Below, in pieces: positions 8,596 to 15,917 of a stretch of 63,950 nt of DNA. Source of the stretch: RGIG8748 sp045544515 (GTDB lineage: Bacteria; Bacillota; Clostridia; UMGS1810); NCBI GenBank assembly GCA_045544515.1, contig JAZPZD010000014.1, forward strand, positions 1 through 63,950, read 5' to 3'. The position numbers were made by a program, and so were the translations under genes. Positions within the stretch are counted from its first letter, which is position 1, and the number at the start of each line of letters is the position of its first letter. The notes under the pieces were generated by a model, which had not been told where the DNA came from, did no database searches, and worked only from the letters and a program-made list of their open reading frames with translations.

Positions 8596-9419
8596 TCTAC
8601 CAATTCTAAGATGGTTTTCATATATAATTTTTGTTCTTCATCATTCATATTCTTTGTTACTTCCATATCGCATGAAACCTCACAGGCTTCACTAAGGTTC
8701 GCACTGAGCAAATACGAAAGTGGATTGAACCAATGGACTGCATTAACAAATAAAGCAAACCACTTTATTATCAAGTCTTTTCTTTTGTAATGAGTCAACT
8801 CGTGAAGAAATACCAACCTCATCATATCGTGTGGTATTTCTTTACACGGCATATATACAACCGGAAAGAAAACACCAACGAGCATCGGCGAACCCACGTC
8901 CGGCGACATTCTGACTCTTATTTTCCTGCGTATTTTTAATTCCCTTTTCGCTTCAAGCAGAACCGAATTTCCCTCCATCGAAACGGCATTTTTTCTTCTT
9001 CGCAGTATGTATATCATGTAGCTCATTAGAACAACTATAAGAAAAATTCCTGTTCCACATATCCAGATAATCGCAAGTAGATCAAGTACCTTTATTTTTA
9101 CATCCTGCGTCACATTGATTTCTCTTTCTGTAATTGGTGGAGCCTCTGGAACATCAGGAATTTGTTCAGGTATATCAACAATTTCTACCTCATTTACAGG
9201 TGTTTCAGTTTGAGTCATATATTGTATCTTCTGAACTTCCTGCTCCGGAATAAGCTTGTATGTAGGTATTATCATTGTAAGCAGTACCGCTATCCATACA
9301 TAATACTGCCACTTTGCAGGAAATTTCTTTGTTGTAATCGGTTTTAAGCATAACAAAACAGAAGTTACACCAAATCCGAACAGGCTTAAAATAAGCACTG
9401 TTTCAAATAGTTCGCTCAT
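8592..9419 (-). CDS. blaR1: M56 family (BlaR1/MecR1-like) membrane metalloprotease, lacking the sensor domain
   Basis: The 275-residue product has three N-terminal hydrophobic helices (about 4-25, 40-55 and 112-138) and a cytoplasmic zinc protease domain with HELTH at 206-210 and the downstream acidic zinc-ligand region SEACEVSCD at 243-251. BlaR1 proteins are about 600 residues and continue into a fourth helix and an extracellular sensor. This one stops right after the protease domain. The family cleaves or triggers cleavage of the BlaI repressor after sensing an outside signal. An in-frame TTG lies at 9437, but the ATG at 9419 has a GGAGTGA Shine-Dalgarno, 4 nt after blaI. The missing part is encoded by the next gene. 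Confidence 0.88.
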   Translation of the reverse strand: MSELFETVLILSLFGFGVTSVLLCLKPITTKKFPAKWQYYVWIAVLLTMIIPTYKLIPEQEVQKIQYMTQTETPVNEVEIVDIPEQIPDVPEAPPITEREINVTQDVKIKVLDLLAIIWICGTGIFLIVVLMSYMIYILRRRKNAVSMEGNSVLLEAKRELKIRRKIRVRMSPDVGSPMLVGVFFPVVYMPCKEIPHDMMRLVFLHELTHYKRKDLIIKWFALFVNAVHWFNPLSYLLSANLSEACEVSCDMEVTKNMNDEEQKLYMKTILELVE

Positions 9420-9423
9420 AATC

Positions 9424-9795
9424 TCACTCCAATTCAAACATCTTTTTCAAATCCGACATATCCTCATTTGAAAGTTTTTTGTTTTCATAGAGTGTCGCAA
9501 CAAGATTCTTCACAGAACCTTTATAAATTTTTGATAATAGATTCTCTGTTTCATCAAGAGCATATTCGCTCTGCTTGAGAACAGGGAAATAATAATTTAT
9601 CTTGCCTTTTTTATCACAAGAAATAACGCCCTTTTTAAGCAAACGAGCCATAAAGGTCGCAACGGTTGAAGCAGTCCAATCATTGTTATTAAGCTCTTTT
9701 ATAATATCTGCAACCGTCAATTTTTCTTTACTTCTCCATAGAATACACATAATCTCATATTCCGCATCTGTTATCGTATGTTTTATAGCCGACAT
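9424..9795 (-). CDS. blaI: BlaI/MecI/CopY family transcriptional repressor
   Basis: A 123-residue winged-helix repressor. It begins with the family pattern ITDAEYEIMCILWRSKEKLT, has a recognition helix around TASTVATFMARLLKKG, and a C-terminal dimerisation region that is the usual cleavage target of M56 proteases. It is the first gene of the operon, with an AAGGAGAG Shine-Dalgarno, and sits directly behind a consensus promoter overlapped by operator-like dyads, so autoregulation is expected. The inducing signal need not be a beta-lactam: no beta-lactamase is present, and the regulated genes encode envelope proteins. Confidence 0.93.
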   Translation of the reverse strand: MSAIKHTITDAEYEIMCILWRSKEKLTVADIIKELNNNDWTASTVATFMARLLKKGVISCDKKGKINYYFPVLKQSEYALDETENLLSKIYKGSVKNLVATLYENKKLSNEDMSDLKKMFELE

Positions 9796-9818
9796 AATAT
9801 CTCTCCTTTTGAAAATAA

Positions 9819-9834
9819 TATATCTACGCTTGTG
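9819..9834. promoter_or_regulatory. Second BlaI-type operator
   Basis: On the minus strand CACAAGCGTAGATATA matches 13 of 16 bases of the first operator (GACAATTGTAGATATA). It lies between the -10 box and the blaI Shine-Dalgarno, where a bound repressor would block transcription. Confidence 0.55.
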
Positions 9835-9843
9835 GCTATATTC

Positions 9844-9878
9844 ATTATAACAAGTATATCTACAATTGTCAATATACT
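9844..9878 (-). promoter_or_regulatory. Consensus sigma-A promoter overlapped by a BlaI-type operator
   Basis: -35 TTGACA (9867-9872), 17-nt spacer, -10 TATAAT (9844-9849): a perfect match. A 26-bp dyad (9853-9878; arms AGTATAT/ATATACT around the palindrome ACAATTGT) covers the spacer and -35 box and resembles the TACA-NN-TGTA core of BlaI/MecI operators. This predicts strong expression that is tightly repressed until the repressor is removed. Confidence 0.85.
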
Positions 9879-9891
9879 TTTATTAAATAAT

Positions 9892-9925
9892 ACAAAAACC
9901 TCCGACTTTACAAAAAAGCCGGAGG
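9892..9925 (-). terminator. Rho-independent terminator upstream of the blaI promoter
   Basis: An 11-bp stem CCTCCGGCTTT/AAAGTCGGAGG (one G-U) followed by TTTTTG on the minus strand. It would stop transcription arriving from the remnant region to the right before it reaches the blaI promoter. Confidence 0.8.
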
Positions 9926-10212
9926 CATAATGCGTATTATCCTATTTTATATCCTTTGGAAAAAAGTTCGGTATAGATTTCTATAGTCTGCCAAAAAACA
10001 TACTTGTTTTTAATTTTTATAAGAACCTAAAGTCCTCATCGCTTAAAAGCGAATATTTACGACAAATACCTACCACCTTTCGAAATTCGAGTTGTCATTT
10101 GCCATTTTTACAGCAAACAAAAGTGAACCGCAACTCCGCAAACCCGCATAAATACTAGGGTTTCGTCTTTGGTCCCTAATGTCCAGTGTTCAGGACAAAA
10201 AAATTTATTTTT
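9926..10212. other. Intergenic stretch with no recognisable gene
   Basis: The 287 bp between the DUF3791 remnant and the terminator hold no credible gene. On the minus strand one frame gives RKYSLLSDEDFRFL, then KLKTSMFFGRL, then KSIPNFFPKDIK, separated only by in-frame TAA and TAG codons. This may be a decayed coding sequence or part of a dispersed element. No Shine-Dalgarno or promoter stood out. Confidence 0.5.
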
Positions 10213-10422
10213 TCATACAGCAACTTGTCTTGCTTCAATATACAAATCTATATCGTTAATAATATAGTTTGTTCCGTTGGTATGCAGTGCAGCATAACAT
10301 TCCATAATATATTCACACACATTATATTTTTGAAACAACTGAATAGCTTCTTTTCCTTTTAGATTTTTCGCCGACCTATATATCTCAATGCAAAAAATTA
10401 AAAATCTTCCCTATTTGCTCAT
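10213..10422 (-). pseudogene. DUF3791 family small protein, interrupted by an amber codon
   Basis: The minus strand reads Met-Ser-Lys-stop-Gly-Arg and then, in the same frame, FLIFCIEIYRSAKNLKGKEA and on through LFQKYNVCEYIMECYAALHT to a final TGA. This matches the DUF3791 pattern (FCIE.Y, GKEA..LF.KY.V..YI..CY..LHT). The ATG at 10422 has an AGAGG Shine-Dalgarno, but codon 4 is TAG. No alternative ATG, GTG or TTG lies between that stop and the conserved region. TAG is a normal stop for thiF, sigK and spoIVA in this window, so read-through is unlikely. DUF3791 genes are often found in mobile or toxin-antitoxin-like settings, which fits the decayed surroundings. Confidence 0.75.
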
Positions 10423-10434
10423 ATAAAAATGCCT

Positions 10435-10882
10435 CTATTCTTCTTTTGATATATTTTCAATCAAATCAACTACAACTTGGTTTAATTCGCTTGCATTTTT
10501 TGATGTAATTACCGGCTTACCTGTATCTGCTTCAATTTCCTTTCGTGCATTACCCGCATACTTTCCGCCTCTTTTTGCAATATCACGATTTTCTTCAAAA
10601 GTTTGAGGATTATGAACTTTTGATAATTCTGTCGTTGTCGCTTCTGCAAGCATATTAAGTACAAGCTCAAGGTCGCTCATATTATCACGCAGATTTTCTT
10701 TTGTCAATCTTATATTTGCGCGTTGTCATGCCTGACCACGCCCTTGTAATCTCATCTGTGAGAATTGCATATTCTGCACCTTTTTGAACTCCATCACTAA
10801 CTGAAAAATACCATTCTTCTGTTTCTTCATTCCATGCAGTTCTTATTCTTTTATCTTCAAATATTTGTATTTTATTATCCAT
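10435..10882 (-). pseudogene. Bro-N/phage antirepressor-like gene remnant (internal deletion plus frameshift)
   Basis: The first frame (from ATG 10882, GGAGG Shine-Dalgarno) gives IQIFEDKRIRTAWNEETEEW, the start of a Bro-N-type protein, then jumps to KGAEYAILTDEITRAWSGMT, which in intact relatives lies about 200 residues later. It then ends out of frame. A second frame (10435-10707) continues with KENLRDNMSDLELVLNMLAE and the C-terminal RGGKYAGNARKEIEADTGKP. In family members these are one continuous protein, so most of the Bro-N domain has been deleted and a frameshift separates the rest. Such proteins are common in prophages and mobile islands. Recognition rests on remembered family patterns. 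Confidence 0.78.
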
Positions 10883-10966
10883 ATGTATAACCTCCGTCAC
10901 GGACTTTTCTTTTCTGTCTAAACAGACATTTTAAGCATTAGGTATGCGATTCAACAACGGAACTGA

Positions 10967-11207
10967 TTACTTGTCTATTTCACTCATATAGCCCGCTGTA
11001 ATAATGCCTGCTGGCAAAGCAACAATAGCAATTCCAAATATTGAAGAAACCATTGTTCACAATCGAAATAGACGGCAAAATTGATATAATATCAATTATC
11101 GCATAAAATCCAAACGGATAACGGATAAAAGATATCAAAGATTTTTTGTTGTACTTACAATCTGCTGTCATCTGCCGCAAAACATAATCAGCGACAAATA
11201 TAATCAT
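10967..11207 (-). pseudogene. Voltage-gated-type ion channel remnant (internal deletion plus frameshift)
   Basis: One minus-strand frame gives FVADYVLRQMTADCKYNKKS then FGFYAIIDIISILPSI, typical of the S2-S3 helices of bacterial six-helix potassium or sodium channels. Another frame, overlapping its end, gives SIFGIAIVALPAGIITAGYM and a stop at 10967-10969, matching the final S6 helix (GIGIVALPAGIISAGF in relatives). The S4-S5 helices and pore are missing, and the two parts are out of frame. There is no good start or Shine-Dalgarno. It is a dead gene with its middle deleted. Confidence 0.75.
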
Positions 11208-11312
11208 ACATTTGCTGTTATCACAATAAAGTATTTACAAGTGTTTACGCTTTAAATATATCGATGATTATATCACAAACTCTTTGAATAATCAAGATTA
11301 AGGCTAATTTAG

Positions 11313-11477
11313 ATGAATGATGCAATATTCTTAAAAAACTTTGTGTTCAACGAATACTGTTTCAACGAGATATGCCACCGCGATAACACAAAAGGCATAG
11401 ACTGTCATTGTATCGGATTTATGAAACACGGCAGAACGCCGTCGCAAATAAGAAAAGACAACAAAAATGGGATGTAA
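11313..11477 (+). pseudogene. Probable AraC-family regulator remnant with its middle deleted
   Basis: A 54-codon reading frame. Residues 1-40 (NEYCFNEICHRDNTKGIDCH then CIGFMKHG) look like the start of an AraC-type sensing domain. The end, RTPSQIRKDNK, looks like the extreme C-terminus of an AraC helix-turn-helix domain (G.TPSQYRK). Joining these directly would require loss of roughly 200 residues. A weak AAGG lies 9 nt before the ATG. It shares the 'two ends, no middle' structure of the neighbouring remnants. The family call is tentative. Confidence 0.5.
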
Positions 11478-11509
11478 AAAATAATTTTCACATCCCATAA
11501 CTGCTATAT

Positions 11510-12133
11510 TTACTTTTCTAAACTTTCAAAATATGACTTGGCATATTCTGCAATGATTGGTGTTATTTCCTTGGGTCTGATATTTGATGTATTAACACAA
11601 AGATGATAAGCACTTTTGTCTCCCCACCTGATATCCGAAAGAGTAAGTCTGTGCTTTGCACGGTTTTTGTCTATCTCTTTGATTTTGCGGATGAGCTGTT
11701 TGTCTGTCATTTGTTCATCATAGGTTTCTCTCTGTTTGCATCTTTTTAATTTAGACGGCATATCTGCATGAACAAAAAGATTAAACGGACTATACTCCTC
11801 TAACACGACATCTGCACATCTTCCTACAATAATACAATCCTTGCCCCTCTCTGCTATACCCTTTAGTGCCTGTTGCTCTGCCAAAAGGATTTTTGCCGAG
11901 TTGTTCCAGACTGCTTGAGGATAATAGAAAGTTCTTCCGTATGTAACGGTGTATCCTGTGTGATACCCCTTTTCGCCGATGTCCTCGACAAACTTTTCGT
12001 CAAAGTTGCCTATTCGTGCAACCTCCGAAATTATCTCTCTGTCATAGTAATCAAAGCCAAGAATGTCAGAGAGCCTCATACCTATCTCTCTTCCGCCGCT
12101 TCCAAACTCTCTGCTTATTGTGATAATTCTCAT
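11510..12133 (-). CDS. Cytidylate kinase-like family protein
   Basis: A 207-residue P-loop protein. It begins MRIITISREFGSGGREIGMR, the signature of the cytidylate-kinase-like family (SREFGSGG is the phosphate loop), followed by DYYDREII and later NLFVHADMPSKLKR. The family resembles CMP kinase (Cmk), but many members lack a proven substrate, so phosphorylation of CMP is not assured. The GGGGGGAT Shine-Dalgarno lies 29 nt downstream of the PBP1A stop, so the two are probably cotranscribed. No housekeeping neighbour such as rpsA or ispH points to the canonical cmk. Confidence 0.85.
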   Translation of the reverse strand: MRIITISREFGSGGREIGMRLSDILGFDYYDREIISEVARIGNFDEKFVEDIGEKGYHTGYTVTYGRTFYYPQAVWNNSAKILLAEQQALKGIAERGKDCIIVGRCADVVLEEYSPFNLFVHADMPSKLKRCKQRETYDEQMTDKQLIRKIKEIDKNRAKHRLTLSDIRWGDKSAYHLCVNTSNIRPKEITPIIAEYAKSYFESLEK

Positions 12134-12162
12134 TTATATCCCCCCATTATAGTCTTGCCGAA

Positions 12163-14613
12163 TTATGCCGCGTTATTTGCCTCCGAAGCATCTGTAGGTG
12201 CAGGTGGCGTCGGATTTTCATTTGCAGTGTTATCCGAAGAAGTTATCTCGTTTTCGCCATTTGGCTCACCAGCGGTGTTTTCGCCATCGGTGTTTTCTTC
12301 CCCTTCTTCGCCCTCTTCTCCTTCTTCCTCCCATTCCATATAGGCAGGTGTACCTATATATTCGTGGTCGCCTGGGCATTTTTGCTGTGCTCGCTCTACA
12401 TCCGCATACTGTGTAACTCTCATGCAGCTCTTGGACGGTGCACAGCCTGTTCTTTGGCACACAGTTAATTCTTCTACTGTATCGGGACACTCAAAGTTTT
12501 TCTTTGGAAGCTCATTATGAACCTTTTCCATTACTTTTTTCCATATGGTCATAGCAGGGTTTCCGCCGGCGTTTATAGCACGGGGACTATCGTATCCAAA
12601 CCATACAGAGCCTACATAGTACGGTGTATAGCCTATAAACCATCTGTCCTTGTTATCATCGGTAGTTCCTGTTTTGCCACAGGTTTCTATACCCGAAATC
12701 TGTGCTCCTGTTCCGGTTCCGTTTCTTACAACACCTTTTAACAGGTTAGTTACAAGATACGAGGTAGATGCTTTGAAAGCTCTCTGCTTTTTGGGTTCGT
12801 TGTTAAGCAGTATCTTTCCCTCTACATCGTATACTTTTGTATATGCGTGAGGCTCAATATACATTCCTCCGTTTGCAAGAGAACAATATGCACCGTTCAT
12901 TTCCAAAACGGTAACACCGTCTGTAAGACCTCCCAGTGCCAATGACGAAAGGTTTTTGTCAGAAAACGCCTTGCCGTTTTTCTCTCTTGATGTAACAAGA
13001 GATGACACCCCCAGTTTGTTTTTCATATAATCAAAGGAATTTTCTACTCCTACCTCTTCGAGCACTCTTACGGCAGGTATATTGTACGACCAGGAAACAG
13101 CTGTGCCGATATCTACATATCCTCTGAAGTTATCTCCGGCGTTTTTGGGTCTCCAGCCGTCAATGTCAAGCGGAGAATCCTCTACGCTGCTTGTGGGGGT
13201 AATCACTCCCATATCTATGGCAGGTGCATATACTGCAATAGGCTTTATGGAAGATCCCGGCTGTCTTTTGGACTGTGTAGCACGGTTGAGGCCTCGGTTT
13301 CTGTCTTTTTCGCCTCTGCCGCCCACTATACCCTTGATTTCGCCTGTTTTGGGGTCGGATATTACCATTGCCGACTGGGGCTGTGTTTCTCCGGACAGTC
13401 GGGGGAAGTTAGAAGAATTTTCGTATATTTCTTCCATTATTCCCTGAATTTCGGGGTCTACAGTTGCATAAATCTTGAGACCGCCGTTGTATATCATATT
13501 GGCAGCAAAATCCTCTGTGTATCCCTTTTCTACAAGAGCGTCCTGTATTTCTTCAAAAAGATGGTCGAGAAAATACGACTGGAATTTGGATTTCTTTACC
13601 TTGCCCTCGTGGATTTCTATTTTTTCTTTTACAGCCTTGTCATATTCTTTTTGCGTTATATACTCAAGCTCGAGCATTTTGTCCAGTACGAGGCGTCTTT
13701 TCTTGGCGTTGGCTTCGGGCTGCAAAATGGGGTCGTACATTGACGGGTACTGCGTTATACCTGCAATACACGCACATTCTGCCAAAGTAAGCTCGGATGC
13801 AGGCTTTGAAAAATAGATATTAGATGCCGCCTCTACTCCGTTGGCTCCCTGGCTCAAGTATATGGTGTTCATATACATCTCTAAAATCTGGTCTTTGCTT
13901 AATTTGGTTTCGAGCACAAGAGAGCGAAGGATTTCTCTTACTTTTCTGGATGCTGCTCGCTCTTTGTCATTGGTTATGTTCTTTACAAGCTGTTGGGTGA
14001 TTGTACTTCCGCCGTACGAAGAATCGCCCCTTGTAAGATAGTTAAGCACAGCACCTGTGGTCCTCTTGATGTCCACACCGTTGTGTTTGTAAAATCTCTG
14101 GTCCTCTATTGCCACAAAGGCGTTTTTGAGGTCCTTTGGCATATTGTCTATGGAAATCCATATGCGGTTTTCCTTGGCATCAAATTGAGCATATCTTACC
14201 GCAGAGCCGGTGGCATCGGTATAATACACCTTGGACGAAATATTGAGATCCATTGAACTCAAATCGTCTCCAAAGGAAAAATCTATCATAGAGAAAACCC
14301 AAATACCCACAGCAATGCCTACAGCAACAAATACCAAAAAGGCGATCTTTAATGCCGTAAAGAGCTTGTCGTATTTGGAACGCTTTCTCCTTCTCCTTTT
14401 TCTCGGCGGATTATTGGTGTTATTAGGAACTACCGTTTTTCTCGGATATGTATCCGAGGGAGTTCTCTTGTCGCCCGCAGTGCCGCTTGTATGCGGTTTC
14501 GCATTAGTCCTTGGCGTAGTTTGTCCTGCCGATTTGGAAGAAGGCGAGCCTTTAGTTTTTGTTTTTTCGGATTTAGCTTTTTGGCGTGCTCTGACTTTGT
14601 CCAGATTGTCCAT
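12163..14613 (-). CDS. ponA: Penicillin-binding protein 1A (bifunctional glycosyltransferase/transpeptidase)
   Basis: Class A PBP that polymerises lipid II and cross-links peptidoglycan outside the membrane. The 816-residue product has a basic, disordered N-terminal tail with RKRRRRKRSK, one helix at about 84-108, and a GT51 domain (EDQRFYKHNGVDIKRT, GGSTITQQLVKN). The transpeptidase domain carries the active-site SSIK, SYN and KTGT motifs. The last 60 residues are an acidic Glu/Gly/Asn/Pro-rich tail (EGEEGEEGEEN), common in clostridial PBP1A and probably unstructured. The start has a GAGGAAT Shine-Dalgarno. It is transcribed with the cytidylate-kinase-like gene. Confidence 0.95.
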   Translation of the reverse strand: MDNLDKVRARQKAKSEKTKTKGSPSSKSAGQTTPRTNAKPHTSGTAGDKRTPSDTYPRKTVVPNNTNNPPRKRRRRKRSKYDKLFTALKIAFLVFVAVGIAVGIWVFSMIDFSFGDDLSSMDLNISSKVYYTDATGSAVRYAQFDAKENRIWISIDNMPKDLKNAFVAIEDQRFYKHNGVDIKRTTGAVLNYLTRGDSSYGGSTITQQLVKNITNDKERAASRKVREILRSLVLETKLSKDQILEMYMNTIYLSQGANGVEAASNIYFSKPASELTLAECACIAGITQYPSMYDPILQPEANAKKRRLVLDKMLELEYITQKEYDKAVKEKIEIHEGKVKKSKFQSYFLDHLFEEIQDALVEKGYTEDFAANMIYNGGLKIYATVDPEIQGIMEEIYENSSNFPRLSGETQPQSAMVISDPKTGEIKGIVGGRGEKDRNRGLNRATQSKRQPGSSIKPIAVYAPAIDMGVITPTSSVEDSPLDIDGWRPKNAGDNFRGYVDIGTAVSWSYNIPAVRVLEEVGVENSFDYMKNKLGVSSLVTSREKNGKAFSDKNLSSLALGGLTDGVTVLEMNGAYCSLANGGMYIEPHAYTKVYDVEGKILLNNEPKKQRAFKASTSYLVTNLLKGVVRNGTGTGAQISGIETCGKTGTTDDNKDRWFIGYTPYYVGSVWFGYDSPRAINAGGNPAMTIWKKVMEKVHNELPKKNFECPDTVEELTVCQRTGCAPSKSCMRVTQYADVERAQQKCPGDHEYIGTPAYMEWEEEGEEGEEGEENTDGENTAGEPNGENEITSSDNTANENPTPPAPTDASEANNAA

Positions 14614-14668
14614 GCAAATTCCTCATTTCTGTATATTAACATATAATAAAATCTAATTATACATTATG

Positions 14669-14677
14669 ATTATAACA
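14669..14677 (-). promoter_or_regulatory. Extended -10 promoter element for PBP1A
   Basis: TGTTATAAT on the minus strand (extended -10, TATAAT at 14669-14674), about 55 bp before the PBP1A start. No convincing -35 box was found. Confidence 0.45.
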
Positions 14678-14773
14678 CACAAATAATAAAATGATGTTAC
14701 AATTAATTTACATATATTTTAAATTTTGGGGGAAATTATAAAAAAATAACAAAAAAAGAGGAATTTAACCATT

Positions 14774-15163
14774 ATGAAGTATATTTTAAGATTTGGCGTT
14801 TGTATTATGCTGTGTGCTGTAATAGGTCTTGGGATTGTAAGGTTAAACAGCGGTTATACAGAAAAAAGTACTCCTTATGAAGAAAAAATCTCCTACGAAA
14901 AAAAAGGCACCACCCCTGATACTTTGACCCAAAAGGTCAATACTCCGCCCTCAGAAAAGGACAAGTATATACTGAAATATGACGAGGATACCGAAAAAAT
15001 ATCCCTTACCGTAAGATACAAAGACGGCAGCGAAATAATATCCTCCGTTGAAACAATAAACCCGAAATATCTTACTAATGATGACATTAAATCGCTAAAA
15101 AAAGGTATTGAGTTTAGTTCCAAGGAGGATATGTATATACTGATTGAGGACTATTCGAGCTAA
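14774..15163 (+). CDS. BofC-like membrane-anchored protein
   Basis: The 129-residue product has an N-terminal signal anchor (about 5-24), a low-complexity Lys/Glu/Thr linker, and a C-terminal region whose pattern (VETINPKYLTNDD, LKKGIEF, IEDYSS) matches the end of BofC-type proteins (L..LLKGI.F...E...IE.Y.S). BofC in Bacillus delays SpoIVB-dependent activation of pro-sigma-K across the forespore membranes. Here the gene runs convergently into sigK, their stop codons overlapping by 3 nt, which supports the assignment. The match is short, so a generic BofC-C-domain protein is the alternative. A GAGG lies 12 nt before the ATG. No convincing promoter was seen. Confidence 0.6.
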   Translation: MKYILRFGVCIMLCAVIGLGIVRLNSGYTEKSTPYEEKISYEKKGTTPDTLTQKVNTPPSEKDKYILKYDEDTEKISLTVRYKDGSEIISSVETINPKYLTNDDIKSLKKGIEFSSKEDMYILIEDYSS

Positions 15164-15843
15164 TCTTTTAATTTGTCATAGAGCTTTTTTAGTGCCTTTT
15201 TTTCTATTCTTGAAACATACGAACGGGATATCCCCATAATAGATGCTATTTCCTTTTGCGTAAGTGCAGAAAAGCCGCATAGACCATATCGCATTTCCAC
15301 AATTCTTTTTTCTCTTTTGCCAAGAGATGTAGCCATTTTTTCGTACAGGTCTTTTATACGCATCTTGGTTTCCACCTCGCAAAACACATCCTCAGAATCG
15401 GAGCATATCTTATCCATAAGCGATATCTCCTTGCCCTCGCTGTCGGTACCCACAGGGTCCTGCAAAAGCACCTCGCTCTGTCGCTTTTTGCCTTGACGCA
15501 TACTCATAAGGATTTCGTTTTCTATACATCTTGCGGCATATGTAGCAAGGCGTGTGCCTTTGTCATCTTTAAAGGTTGTAATCGCCTTTATAAGACCTAT
15601 TGTTCCTATGCTTATAAGGTCATCTGTTTCGCCGGCGGACGGGTACTTTTTTACCACATGTGCAACCAGGCGGAGATTTCGCTCTATAAGGATGTTTTTT
15701 GCCTCTTTGTCACCTTTTTGGCATCTTTCCAGATATTGTTTTTCCTCTTCATTGGTAAGGGGCTTTGCAAAAGACGAAACATTTGTAACATATGACAGAA
15801 CAAATATCATCCTTGGCATAAGCTCTGCTAACAGTGAAAACAC
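15160..15843 (-). CDS. sigK: Sporulation sigma factor sigma-K
   Basis: Late mother-cell sigma factor. The 227-residue product has a hydrophobic pro-sequence (about 1-20) then YVTNVSSFAKPLTNEEEKQY, typical of pro-sigma-K. Region 2 (NLRLVAHVVKKYPSAGETDD, GTIGLIKA) and a region 4 helix-turn-helix (LTQKEIASIMGISRSYVSRI) follow. The start is a GTG at 15843 with an ideal GGAGGTG Shine-Dalgarno; the frame opens earlier with a TTG that lacks one. The gene is intact, with no skin-type insertion, so excision is not needed here. It converges on the BofC-like gene. Confidence 0.95.
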   Translation of the reverse strand: MFSLLAELMPRMIFVLSYVTNVSSFAKPLTNEEEKQYLERCQKGDKEAKNILIERNLRLVAHVVKKYPSAGETDDLISIGTIGLIKAITTFKDDKGTRLATYAARCIENEILMSMRQGKKRQSEVLLQDPVGTDSEGKEISLMDKICSDSEDVFCEVETKMRIKDLYEKMATSLGKREKRIVEMRYGLCGFSALTQKEIASIMGISRSYVSRIEKKALKKLYDKLKD

Positions 15844-15917
15844 AAAAAGCACCTCCGAATATTGACACAATATCAATATATGTGGGGGTGCTTATCTTTT
15901 GTGCATGTACGCCAAAT

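Noticed and set aside
8585..8600. Programmed ribosomal frameshift joining the M56 protease to the sensor protein
   Set aside because: No slippery heptamer or clear downstream pseudoknot was seen; an ATGA overlap for coupled initiation explains the junction better.
10411..10422. Pyrrolysine or other amber recoding in the DUF3791 gene
   Set aside because: TAG is the normal stop of thiF, sigK, spoIVA and the first murA in this window, and the gene lies among pseudogenes.
12198..12490. Repetitive Pro/Leu/Arg-rich frames opposite the PBP1A tail
   Set aside because: They are shadows of the Glu/Gly-rich low-complexity C-terminus of PBP1A.
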